Shown: positions 50,863 through 63,030 of the stretch, piece by piece
How positions within the stretch are numbered: the stretch's first letter is position 1
Layout: each line of letters starts with the position of its first letter
From: Pipra filicauda
Lineage: Eukaryota; Chordata; Aves; Passeriformes; Pipridae
Direction: 5' to 3'
Length of the DNA: 64,000 nt
Assembly (NCBI RefSeq): GCF_003945595.2
Contig: NW_024104532.1
Span: 2,851,501-2,915,500, forward strand
Position numbers and translations under genes: made by a program
Notes under the pieces: model-generated
Databases searched by the model: none
Seen by the model: the letters and a program-made list of their open reading frames with translations, nothing else
What the model was told of the DNA's origin: nothing

Positions 50863-53349
50863 ACTTATTTTTAATTTCTTTCAGATTCCTTTAGAAAACA
50901 GAAAGCAGCAAAATGCAAAAGAGTGAACCAGAAAGGGGCGTGTTAGTGTCAGTCAGCAGAGACAGCAAACCACCTCCCTTAAAAGATAAACAGAGTCCTT
51001 GTGTTTCAGAAGTGCAGGAATTTGCCTGCCCACTTGATCCTGATCAGCACTGCTTGACCCTAAAATGCACAACAATATAAATACCAAAAAAGTTCCATGA
51101 TTCATCTGAATTCAGAGTTTTAAGCCATACAAGACAGCAGAATCACAGCCACACAAGACCAGATCCCTATTTTTTTTGGTGCTCACATGTACTTATGTAC
51201 ATAAACCACACAACACTCTCAGTCTTCTAGGAAAATGAAAAGAACCTTTCACTGAGACATCTCAGAGATTCAAAATCCACAATTTTCCCTGCAAGGGATG
51301 AATGGTAAAAAATATGTTGAAGAGTTTTTTTTTTCCTCCCTTCTTTGATGTCTTCTTGACCACTGTCACCTCTTAGTCGATGACACTGTCAGAGCACGGT
51401 CGTCAGCGCCGGTCTCTGGCTCTGTGACAGGTAACAGAAATATCCATCCTCTTGAGAGGTTTAACACAGCGGAAACTGAAAAGGCTTATGTGGACAAGTT
51501 TGACAAAATTGCTGTTTTCTACCTGAATTACTTGCCACTCACTGAGGAACCAGTGTCTCCTGTCAGTGTACCACTGTTATGCCACGTAGAGAAATATTCT
51601 GATTTATGGTGGTTATGCTGGACCTCAGCTTCCATTAAAACAGAGCTGAAAAGTGGGGGACCATACATTTCTCTTGCACTCCATGTCCACCCATAATGGA
51701 AGAGGACAGTAAGAGAAAGTAGAAAAGGGATCTTGAAATAAGACTTGGTGATTATGAAAATACTGACTCTTGCTTTAGGTAACAGCTGAGTGTGTAGCAT
51801 CTTAACAAGACAAGCTGGAAGATCATGTTATATTTTATGCATGTCAAGCACTGGAAGTGGAAAAAAATGGAAACCCTCTTTACACTGGAAAATAAAATAA
51901 TCTTTCAGTAGAACTCTAAATTGTCCTAATTTTTTAACATCTTGATGGAAAACAATCAAGAGACAAAGGAGCAAAGACAATTTTTTAAAGTCATTAGATA
52001 CATTTAAAAAATATTATTATGATCAAAGTTTTAGTTATTGGAGTCTACATCAACACTAGTATGTCCACTGAACACCACATGAAGAACACTGCAGACTTTC
52101 ATCTCCATCAAAGCCCACAACAAATATATGAACTTGGGAATGAATGGGAGGAAAACAACATTGTAGTGGTCGACACAGTTCGATGAAATGGCAGACGCAA
52201 TATCAGTGCAGTCAAAAGACAGAAAAAAGGCTACAATTGTTCCTCTGAGGGGGAGCTTAATTTTCTTGCCCTCCTTTGCTTAATTTCCCAAGGATTGCCC
52301 AGACTTTGTTAGTGCTGACCTTGGGAACTGTTTGATTTTATCTTCTTTGAGCTGCTCCTGGTGGCAATTTAAATCACATTTGCTGCCAAACCTCTCTGAC
52401 CTTGAGTCAATTCATGTCAAAAAGCTAATAAACAAACACATTTCATCTAGATTCGTGTTTGTAACATGTAAAAAAGAATGGGTACAATATTAGAGACATA
52501 ACAGTAATGATGTTTTATGGAACCCTATAATTTTTATAATTATAATTATCTTAGAAGAGCTTGTCTGGAAGATGAGTGAAGTTTATATTCCTGAAATTCT
52601 CCCAGTGACAGTATAATAAACTGTCAAGCCCATGCTGTGTGTTTCTAGGGAACAAAGGTTATCCTTCTCTATAGATCTTAATGTTTGACTATTAGCCTAG
52701 TCACTACTACAAAGAACAAGCAAAAGCATTGTTGAAATCTTTTAATTTTTAACAGGATAGGAACAAAATTCCAAGTTTAAACACCTCATATTGTTTGATT
52801 TGTTAGAGATGTGGGGATAGGCAATGTACAGATGTAAGTTCTGCAAATATTTTATGAAAATATGACTAAAAATCCTGAATGCAAATGAAAACTTTGGACC
52901 TCCCCTGACTCCTGCAATGTGATTCTCTCTTCCATTTAACATACAGTTTCTATCATCAAAACAAAACCTTTGTGAATTCTGCACAAAATTTCGGCCTGAG
53001 GAATAGTAGAATTCAAACATATTACTGGTATTAAAAATTCTAACAATAATGTTACTTCAGAAACTTGAAAAAATAATACCTTCTCAAAATAATCCAAGAG
53101 ACTCCTTCTTAATAGATTTTTTTGTTGTTGAAATCATAGGTTTTAACAGCAACTCACAATAGAAGGTAGATGTTGAAATGTCTTTTTGATATCTCTTGTG
53201 TCAGAAAATTTTGAAAACTCATATCAGAGTTTTTTTAGAAGTTTATTTAACAGGATTTTAATTTTAAAAGCTGTGCTAAATGTTAAATTGCTACATGTCA
53301 CATTAATAGCATACAAAGAAGAGTGAAGTATAGTGTCAAGTTAGGTATT

Positions 53350-53364
53350 TATGTATGTATGTAT
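53350..53364 (+). repeat. Short (TATG)n repeat
   Basis: About four tandem tatg units are flanked by tattta and tgctat. It is too short to be more than a minor microsatellite. Confidence 0.7.
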
Positions 53365-54337
53365 TGCTATCAAAATATAGAACAGCTACTGAAATATTCA
53401 ATTTCTTTTTTGTTGTTGTTTTGTTTAAATAATTAATGTTAACTTTTACTTAACATGATGTAGGGATCTTTTCTAGATTAAACTGTCTTCTGCTTGTAAC
53501 ACAGTGCAGCCTGCTTCAGGGGTGTTCATACTTTCTGTTTGCAGAACAGAGATAAATGATAGAAACTTGAAATTCCTTAGAAGGTGAATAATGAGATGAA
53601 AGTAAGTGCAGTGACATGCAAAGCAGCAATGGGGACACCTGAAGTGTCAGAACTGGTTCAGTCTCCTTGTCCTTTCACCATAGACCACTCACAAAGAAGG
53701 TCTTGAGCAGATGGTTAAAATTTTTCAGATAAACCTGCAACAGTTTTGCTCTACCTCATAGTGATTTTTTTCTCTAGCTGTGTCCCACATAAAGACATGC
53801 AGATGTAAAATACGGCTTTATGTCTATGTCACAGTATCCATTTTGCCACTGCTTCTGTAAGCCATTTCATACTGAAGTAAAGTCACTTTTAGTCTGGAAT
53901 CTACAACTTGCACTTCATATAGTCCCGGGACCAACTGATTTCATTTTTATGTTTACCTGTGTTAAAAGGAACAGTTAAAGGAAAATCCCTTCACATGCTA
54001 GCCAAGATTGCTGATTATATATAGTTCTCCAGTATTTCACTGTCCTAAATCACAGTCAGATCATCTTGGAAATTAGATGATTTTGTATTCCAAGCCAAAT
54101 AATTTATAATAGATGCAGAAAGACACATATAGTCATGTATGGAGAGAGACAAACTAAGTGTTTGCAGAAGTGGTTCTTCTCTCTCTCCTTGTGATACCAA
54201 GAAACTTTCTTTCTGTGACTTTGACCTTTGAAAGACAAAAAAGGAAATGTATAATTATTTCTCTGATGTTCCCTATTATGCTATTACTAAAGACAACCTA
54301 CAATGTTCTTTGCAGTGGTACTGTGAAGTTTCACCTT

Positions 54338-54868
54338 TCAACGTGGCCATGAATGGAAGGAAGGGGATGGAAAGCAGTTTAAGAGCTGCCTCCTATTTCT
54401 TTGTAACTTGAGCACTGTACATTGATGAATCCCAGATACAGCTGCTCTTGAACCATTACACCTTTTCCTACTAAATTTCACATGAGAAACTCGGGTCCTC
54501 AGATCCTCATAGGAAACCTTTTCACAACCAGGCAGCATTATCAGAGGTCCCAAGCATTCTTTAGTCCTCCTTGCAAAAAGATTGGCTGTTCTATAAACCT
54601 GGCACAATTCTTCATGGCTTTTAGTTGTGAAGTATGAAGAGTCTGTAATGGATGACATTATACACATTAGCCCTTGTGCTCTGCTGTTTCTCAATACAGC
54701 TCCTTCTTTATTCCCTCTTGTGAGTTGGTTGCTGGATGTAACATTATGAAACTTTCTGACACTTTCAAGGTTACCCTCTTTTTTCAGTTTCATTTCAGGT
54801 GTGGAGGCTGTTTTTGTAAAGCCATGGGAACAGACGTTAAAATAAATAAATGTTAAATTTTTCTGCAT
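54338..54868 (-). other. 176-codon ATG open frame, coding status unproven
   Basis: This is the longest open frame in the window. It begins at a true ATG at 54868 and ends at a stop at 54338-54340. The product has no recognisable domain, no clear signal peptide or membrane segment, and a basic, Arg- and Ser-rich C-terminal part. No upstream promoter or splice pattern is identifiable, and a short plus-strand frame overlaps its 5' half. My rough estimate from base composition is that a frame this long is uncommon but not impossible by chance in 64 kb. Confidence 0.12.
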
Positions 54869-57046
54869 TTAACACTTCTATGAAGTACTTATTTTTTCAG
54901 TTTAAGGTAACTGAGGGAAGAAAAAACATACAAAGGAGCGAATGCTTTTCCTCTTACAAAGTATCATTACCTTCAGCAGCAGACACCTGTTCAGCTATTC
55001 TCCCTTAAAAAGATGAAGCACAAAGGTTTCATCAGCAATTGAGTCAGGCTTTCATCGCTGTTGATGAAAATTGAAATTAATTCTTTTGCAAATTTCCAAT
55101 TACCTAAATAACTTTGCATTGATCTTTGTGCCTATATTGTAAAAATGTATCTGCCTTTAAAGACAAACCTGACAAATGTATGCACTGGCAGGGAGACAGA
55201 AAGCTAAAATCAGGCAGGTAATGTGTTTTGCTATTCTTTCCTATATCCCTAAAAGTTATTTTAGGGGGCTGGGATACAACTGTTTCTTGAAGTGCCCCAG
55301 GTTTCAGGGAACACAAAGGTGATTTAAAACCATGTGTGTTTGTATTTGATCCCACTGAAAAGCAAAACACTGATCTGAACTGACAAACCCAAACTCACTA
55401 GTGGAGACAGATGTACTGCAGAGGAGGGAGGCAAATTCCAAGGTGTACAGCATGTGGCATCTGAACTCATTCTCATCTTCCTTTACTACCAGCTATGATA
55501 ATTTAATTTCACAGGAGTCAGCTAATATCTAAAAGTGGATAGTAAAATTGGCATGTAAAGTTGGAGGGCAGAATTTGTGAAAAGGCCACAATCCCATTGC
55601 TAGATCTTCCAGATTTCACCTATATTTATATTCTTTTAACATGCACAGAGAGACAGAATTGACTATTGGATATGAAAAGAAGCATTTCACTTTGAGCTGA
55701 GACCTCAAGCCAAACACAGGAAGCACAAATTGTTTCAGTTCATAGAAAAGATATGTCATCATGGGTGCTCCTTCTGTATACCATCACTGACTCTTTTTTG
55801 GGAAATGGGTCTTATGCCCTCTAAAAAGTTCTCATGAGGCCAAAATTTCAGCTGCTGTTCAACAGTTGTTCCTTCAGAGAGATAAGTGTGGTGACAACTT
55901 ATCCCTAAAAGAAAGCTCTCACTGAAATTATTGAGAACTCACAAGACTCACTATGAACAGCACTTATGAACAAAAAACATGACAAACCTAAAAAGTAACA
56001 TTTTAAAGGCCAGCAAAAAACTCCACTATTCACAGACTTCCGAGGGAGTCTGGGTGTGCATGGTCTGTGATTGCCCAAAACACGAGATCTAGAGTGAAGA
56101 AATGATGAAAAACTCCTAAATACAGAAAGAAATAATGAGCTAACAGAACTGTTCTAGGCAGCCACTAATTTTCTCAAACCTAGCTTGCTGTAATCCTCTC
56201 ACCCACAGTTCAAAAGCAGCTGGATGTCTTTTTAGAAAAAACTGCACAGACTTTAAACCAGGACAGGGAAAGGCAACACCAGAAAAACCTTTTCCTATTA
56301 GCCCTGTGGGAAAGGAATCCTACAGCTGACCTACATTTGCTCAGAAACCACTATGAGGAAAAGCTTTAGAAAATGCAAATATTAATTTTTTCATCTGCCT
56401 TTCCCTCCTTCTACTGCCCCCTCCTTGCTCCCCAAGTTGACCATGTGGTTTCCTGCTAAAGAAGCCCCTTCAACAGCCGTTTCTGCCTGCACTAACAGGC
56501 TGTGAAAGATTTAGTCCAAACTTCTGCTCTGATCATGTCATGTCAGCTCTCTCCTGGTGCGAGGGGGCACAGACCAAGTAAGACAGATGCTTCAATCTTC
56601 CAAATGGTTGTCACTTCCCATGACTGTCACTTTGCAGAATTGTGACTTTCTAATATAGCAAACCCTGTGGGGAGGGGAAAAAAATAACTCACTCATCTCA
56701 TTCCTGACCAGTTTGTGTTTTTTTGACTCTCTCTCCATGAATTGTATCAAGCAGATGATAATTGAACGAGGGGCAGGGATTGTGCTGCCACAGGATAGTG
56801 AGCTCAATAGGTGTAAAGTTCTTACTCAGCTGATCTATGGTGTAGGTGCTGTCCCACTTCTGCGAGCAAGGAGCACAGTCAACAAAAAGCACCTGTGGGA
56901 AGATGGGGTAGGTCTGGAGGGACAGTTTTGAGTCCCAAGAGTGATACTATGAGCACAGTTCCTCCCTTTGTGTTTACCTACATACCTGGAAGGATATTTC
57001 TTCGTTGTGTGTTTGCCTTGTTTAACACGACATGAATTTCTGTGTC

Positions 57047-57120
57047 TGTCAGTGGAGACGGAGGTTGTGTGGCTTCGGGTACACGTGCGCACACACGTGA
57101 CGAGGCGTTTCCTTGGCAAC
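57047..57120 (+). promoter_or_regulatory. CpG pocket with two E-boxes and an X-box-like site
   Basis: Within about 75 bases there are seven or so CpGs, in a window where CpG is rare. Two perfect CACGTG E-boxes (57082-57087 and 57094-57099) lie 12 bases apart, the second in the context CACGTGACG. Eight bases on, GTTTCCTTGGCAAC (57107-57120) matches the RFX X-box pattern (GTNNCC-N2-RGYAAC). CACGTG is bound by USF/MITF/TFE-type bHLH-ZIP factors and X-boxes by RFX factors. A promoter or enhancer role is inferred, and no gene start is recognised next to it. Confidence 0.35.
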
Positions 57121-60100
57121 AGAAATGCCATAAAAGCTATCTGAAGAATTCCTTAGGGCTGTGCAACAAATAGAAACATTAACATGCTGAGACCTAAATA
57201 TAGCTGCATTTTAGTGCTGTTCATCCAAGTCTTTACTTAGCTTCAGCTTGTATCTGAAACAGACGCAGTCAACAAGACATACAAGGATGTTTTCAATATT
57301 TTACAGTGTTTTGCTTTTAAATAGTGTAAGAGTAGAGATGGGGATGGGGTTACAGATGGCACCAGCCTGCACTTTGCTGCAAAATTACAGCCTTGCCTGA
57401 CTTCGCTGTGAAGGTGCCCTTGATTATCCACAGGAGGCTCCTCACTCCTGTGAGCAGCACAGGTTGAGCCTGTGCAGGGAACAGCTGAGTTCTGCTCATC
57501 GGCTTCCAGAGCAGTGAGAAATCAGTTTTGACACTGCTAACACTGAGGTATGAAAAGGGAATATGTGTGTATGCAAAGAGGCTTTGGCTGAGAGTAGTTC
57601 ATGGTTTTTTTCACTGCGGAGATGTGGGATTATAGCTGAGACTGCCTTCGCTTAGCTTTGGAGTCCAAGTACTTGTTTAGCCATTTTTGTCTAGTGATGC
57701 TACAAATATAACATCTGGACTACAAAATAAAAATGCTTGGACTGCAAAACAAAAGGGCAGACAAATAACATTCAATGACTCACAAAATGGCCAAAAGATT
57801 GACGTAGGCTCCTTGGCCTAAAATTAGGTTCACTTAAATGTTTTTTGAACTAAAGAAAAAATGATTAGAGATTGGTTCACATTACAGATCTCTACTAAAT
57901 CTGAAACCCTTATCAGCTTTCCTTTATCTGTTCCATATGTGGATTTGATACAGGCCTATCACTTCTATATCAGATTGCCCTTCCCAAGCCAAGACATTGG
58001 GCTGGAAAAACAAAGGCTGGATTTTGTCCCTGGTGTTGTTCCCTGTCTCCCCTGAGAGCCAGCCTTCCCACCTGTAACACTGCAGCAGTGAAACTCATCC
58101 TGGAGAAGCACATGAAAGGCTGCAAATCAGAAATGTTTTATGGGAGTTAGTGTTATTTAGAAATGGTGAAGCTTCTGTTGGATGACCAGCCTGCAGTTAC
58201 TCGTGCAGGTTCTTTCTCAGAGATTTCACTGTGAAATTCAAGGGAAGGAGGATGAAGGCAGTGGAATTAGCAGGAAGATTTGGTTAGTACAGTATTCCCA
58301 TGACCATCCTGTGTATTGACTAGTGCACTGTATTCAGGAGGGAGGCAAAGAAGGATGTGACCTGAAAGCCAATCTGTAATGAAAAGTTTTGATGAATAAA
58401 TGTCTTAGAGGTCAGTGTCTGGACATGGGAATTTTACAGAACAACCCTCAGAGAAACTGAAACAGACTCTCTAACTCTATGGTAATAAAAATATGACAAA
58501 GTTTTCCTCTACAGCAAAATCATTTCACATTTCTAATGAGGAAACTGATAACTGTTATGGGTGATTTAAAAGCTCGGAGGAAGCTGTGCTAACGGCACCT
58601 CTGAAAGAAATTCTCCAGACAAATGTGGCCCAAGTAGCTTTCAATGAAAACAAATATACACAGAACTCTGAAGTAGTGGGAAGGCTAGGATGGAAAAGAA
58701 GATCTAGTTCTGATGGTCTTCAGCCACCTTGGAGACTGTAAAAGGTCAGATATTGTCCTAAGGCAGCATAGACCTCTTTAGAAATGTCTCAGGTATAGCA
58801 AGCTATGTAAAATCCGTATATACTTTTCCTGATCATTTTTAGTGAAACCTTTGAGAATATCCAAAGCCTTTCCAATCCACAGAACAGAGCATGAGATCCA
58901 CAAAGCAGCTTAAACTCCCCTCAATCTGAAGCAAGATCCCAAGCATATTTTCCCCATCTCTAACGGAACTTTTTCTCCTGTAGTCTTAAAAAGAGACAGG
59001 GATTGATGTTCCTGCAGTGATTCGTGTTAGAAATGTTTTGAAAAAAAGCATACAGCTAAATTGACTTGAAATTTCAGTGGGAACTTGAACCTTTTGTGAT
59101 GTGAGATAATTCCTTTAATTATGTTTGCCTGAAGCCTTACATGTGTTAGAAGTTCAGTGCGAATCACTGAGTAACAAAAGACTTTCAGAGAGTGCAAAGA
59201 AAAAAGTCTATAATCAACCAGTTCTGCCTTAGCTGTTTTTCCCTTTGCTACCTTTAATATCAAACATCAAATATTCCCAAAGGCCCCTAAAACAAATCTT
59301 CTCATATAGAAAGTACTTAAGTGACTGCATTCTTGAGCATGGATGGAGTAATCACATGTAAAAGCCATCCTGAACTGAAGCCAGAAGGTCCCCTAACTCC
59401 CAGGCACAGCAGAGTTGTCTCTGGCAGCTGCTTGTATACAATGCAAGTCTTGCCCAAACACAATGCTCTGGGGATGTAAAGCTTTCCAAGGGTTATGAGC
59501 TTGGAGTCTGCAGTATTGAAGTGTTTGTTCAATGTACAAGACTGAGCCAGAGTCAGGCCCAGCTCAGGGCTCTTTGAACGATGGTCTGTGGCACTGTACT
59601 GAGCTGGTTAAAGTGTCTCCAGACCCAGAGGGTCCTGGTTGCAACAGGGGTTGCTGCCCCCCCCATATGTGTACTTACAGGCTGCATACAGGCAGAGTGA
59701 AAGGCTATGGATTTACAGATGCTGTAGGCAGGGGTTGGCAAAGGTGTCTGCTCACACTTGATTTCACATGCTCTGACTCTGATTTATGGCACTTGAGCTG
59801 GAGGTGAGGGCCCAGACCCAAGAGCATCCTACTGACTTCAGCTCTCAGTACACACAGTAGGTGATGTGCAAACCAGGATTGAAAGCCTGAGCAAAGACCA
59901 AAGCCTGAGCAAGAAAGAATAACAGAAATGACAGAAAAAGCAGTAAAAATATATGTGTTATAATAAAAGCAAAGAGCCACTAAATGAAGTCTCATTCCAG
60001 AACTCAGTGCTGATGTGATTCCACCAGTTGCACACAGGCTGTGCTGAGGTTCCCAAAATCTAGAGGTATGGAATGCTATCTTATCATTAGCCTTGACTCA

Positions 60101-62747
60101 ATTAGGACTGGAGGTACCTGTAATTGTTACTATATGAGCAAGCAAATATTAAGTGAATATAAATGAAACAGTCTACCATAATTTGTCTTAATTATTCAGA
60201 GAGAAGTCTAGCATGAGGATAAATAGCTTTAAAATTGCTACATAATTTGACTCCCCATATAATTGCTCATGCAATTTGTGTTAATTGCATGTCAAGTACA
60301 GGTTTTCAAATATTAATCAATGCTTATTTATATTATTAATTAACATTCTTACATTAAATTTAAATAATCTCACAATGGCACAGTTACCAAAAGACGAATT
60401 TCTATTCCTATTTTTTTCTCTCCCAATTTGCAAGAAGTCTTTCAGTCCCATTCCTGAGTCACATACCCCTACTAAGAGCTGGATGATTTCACATAATACT
60501 TTCTCTTTCACTAAGATTTGCCACTGTGACCTCTCTATGAGGTGTATCAATTTCTGGATGAAAAAAGCTGGGCAAGTCTTCCTGTGAAACTATTGTGTGC
60601 TCTAAGGAGGGAACCATCGGTGAAGGTTGCAAAGTTTTCACATCTATCCACTTCCAGCTTTTCTTTGATGCCTCCTGGAGCTACCCATTGCCTTGTTCAG
60701 CTGGGGGAGTACAGGTCAATAATAAATCACAGTCAGAATTTTATCTGTTACTGGAGAACACAGTATCACTGAGGATGTTTCAAATAAAAAATTTGAGGAA
60801 CTGCACAATAGCTCCCTTATAAATCAGGATTCACACTGCAGTGCTTCGTGCACAGCTGCAAATGTTGAGTTCTTTATGATATTGCAAAATGCTGGAAGAA
60901 AACTCTCCCCTATTTCTATTATTATTTTAAAGACCACCCACCACAGATTTTGCAAATGATGTTGCTTAAGTTCCTCTCAAAGCTCTGTGTCTAATCACAA
61001 AAGCTGAGAAAAAACAATGGATAATTATCAGATTAAAGTGGCAAAACCTATAGCTATGGGGTGGCTCTAAAGGGTCTTTTTTCCTCTTCTTTCAAAGGCA
61101 GAGGAGTATAAGATTTTTTGTCACTTTAGGGTGTAAAAGGGGCTCCCTGATTGGCTACATGATAATCCCTTGCCGAATTAAGAAATCCTGCCTGCTCTGT
61201 TTGTCAAGCCTCTGCCACTCTCAACAGCTGGAGAGGTTCTCAGAGCTTCTTTTCATAATCTTTGTTTTTCTTTTTGGCTTTTCCAATGCAGCAGGGAGAA
61301 TTTTCCACCTAAGTATGTCACCTAAACTTTTTGCAACAAATTAACCTCCCAAAAATAATTGGAAATAGAATAGCACAGAGTCTTAAATAGAGGAAGTAAA
61401 AGGAAATTGGACTAATTGATTCAGTTCTGAAGATAACGTAATTGTTATTTTCTAAAAAAAGTGGGTTTTTTTTATAAGAAGTATAATGCCTTAATTGCCA
61501 TGGTTGCAATTTTTACAAAGGCATAAGGAATGAAAGTTCTTGTCTTTTTCTTTTAAAGACAAATAAAGGCAGTCCAATGCAGTCCTCATTATTAAAAAAT
61601 ATCTATGCAAAAATATTAAGAAAATTAAAAAATTATAATTAGTTATGTCCAACAATCTGTGTCCTTCTTCTTGCTGAAAATTAAGAGCTTTATTTTCCTC
61701 GGACGTCGTGATTTGAAATATTCTGGCATTCCCACTATCTTGGATCCTCATCTATTATGGAAATTAATTGTTTCATTTTGTTTAGGTTTGAGTAAATATT
61801 ATTCTGTTACATTATTTGGATGGGAAGTTATAGAAAGCTCACTGCTGTAATTGTGGATGAGATCAGCCCATCCAGATTGCAGTCCAGGACAGAGCATGAA
61901 ATAATTACTTTCAAAACTATTGAGACAAAATTTTGTTGGCAATCACCCCCTGCTGCCAAAAGCCTGGTGAGATTGCACTGATTTCTCAGTAGTTTCTGCT
62001 GTTCCTCCCTGGCATCAGAACAGACTCAATCTTTACACAATCCTGCCCTCAGAACCACGGTTGTCTCAATAGTTTGAAGGGTCCTCAATTTAGTCATCTC
62101 AGACGAGCTGTCAATATGCTGTGAGGGAATGATGTAAAGAAGAGTGTTGTGCCTTCCCTGTGTGCAGAGTCTAAGAGAAAAACATTGGATTTGCACCATT
62201 TTTATTGGCATGCACACTTTAAATAGCCTTTTGTCACCCAGGTCAATGAGTAAATGCACTGGGATATGACACTTCTTTTCATTTAATTGCATACTTTAAA
62301 TATGCATTAAATGTGTCTCTTCCTGTTCAAAACAATGCACTTCCAATGGAGTATTTTAATCGCAGCCAAAACCTGCTAAATATCTTAAAAGGGAGAAAAA
62401 GAGCCATTCTCTGGTTACATGTTGAAAACTCTCTCCTTGAAAAATTCCCTCTGATCAACAAAAAAGTGAGCAAGGTAAATATCTGAAAAAAAGAAGTGTG
62501 TTGTGTGCGTGAATTAAACCTGTTGAAGATCACAATCTAAACTCTTTTCTTCTGCTATGAGTTCTAAAATCAATTGCACATGAAATACTGATAAATGAAC
62601 TCCTGATACACATTAGGAAGGAGCAATGGATGCACAACTCCTGTACATAATAGGTTTATACACTGCAATAGTGCCAGACTTGTTCTGTCGTGATCTAGTG
62701 CCATGCCTGGTCATTAAGGTAAAAAGTTCTTAAGTGTGAGGGGTTAT
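57121..62747. other. Unique noncoding stretch, no gene recognised
   Basis: No transposon, RNA gene or recognisable exon is visible. Contents are a nine-C run near 59660, an 18-bp-period duplication of aaagcctgagcaa at 59882-59912, and a strongly AT-rich zone with TAAT-type cores at 60240-60362. Frames of 60-100 codons occur on both strands (for example 60285-60587 plus) with unfamiliar, T-rich-driven products. Confidence 0.7.
59882..59912 (+). repeat. Short tandem duplication, 18-bp period
   Basis: The 13-mer aaagcctgagcaa occurs at 59882-59894 and again at 59900-59912. It is a small slippage-type duplication. Confidence 0.85.
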
Positions 62748-63030
62748 AAATCATAGAATGGTTTGATTAGAAGGGGACCTTGAAGGCCATCTCCTTCCAG
62801 CTCCACTGCCTTGGGTAGGGACACCTTACTCTCAACTATGTTGCTCCAAGCCCCCTCCAACCTGGCCTTGAACACTTCCAGGGATGGGGCAGCCACAGCT
62901 TCTCTGGGCAACCTGTACCAGGGCCTCACCACCCTCACAGTAAAGAATTTTTTCCTAATATCTAATCTAAACCTACTTGCTTTCATATTGAACTCGTTCC
63001 CCCTTGTCCTGTCACTACATGCTCTTGGAA
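62748..63030 (-). mobile_element. CR1 LINE 3' fragment (about 280 bp), minus orientation
   Basis: Plus-strand words are 'aaatcatagaatggtttga', 'ggtagggacacctta', 'ccaacctggccttgaacac', 'ttccagggatggggcagcc', 'agcttctctgggcaacctg' and 'cctaatatctaatctaaacc'. The CR1 3' terminus is at 62748 and the 5' truncation near 63030. This copy has the normal orientation of the 16-bp segment (62864-62879) that is inverted in the 27-kb copy. A 151-codon frame at 62811-63266 runs through it in antisense and is not a gene. Confidence 0.95.

Larger units (their letters stand above)
50300..57040. other. Unique noncoding stretch, no gene confirmed
   Basis: No transposon or RNA gene is visible. Small structures are a (GGATA/GAATA)-type run at 50828-50862, a CpG cluster at 51378-51410 followed by an acag/gtaaca donor-like site, a (TATG)n run at 53350-53364, and the 176-codon minus frame at 54338-54868. 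The rest is AT-rich unique sequence. Confidence 0.65.
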
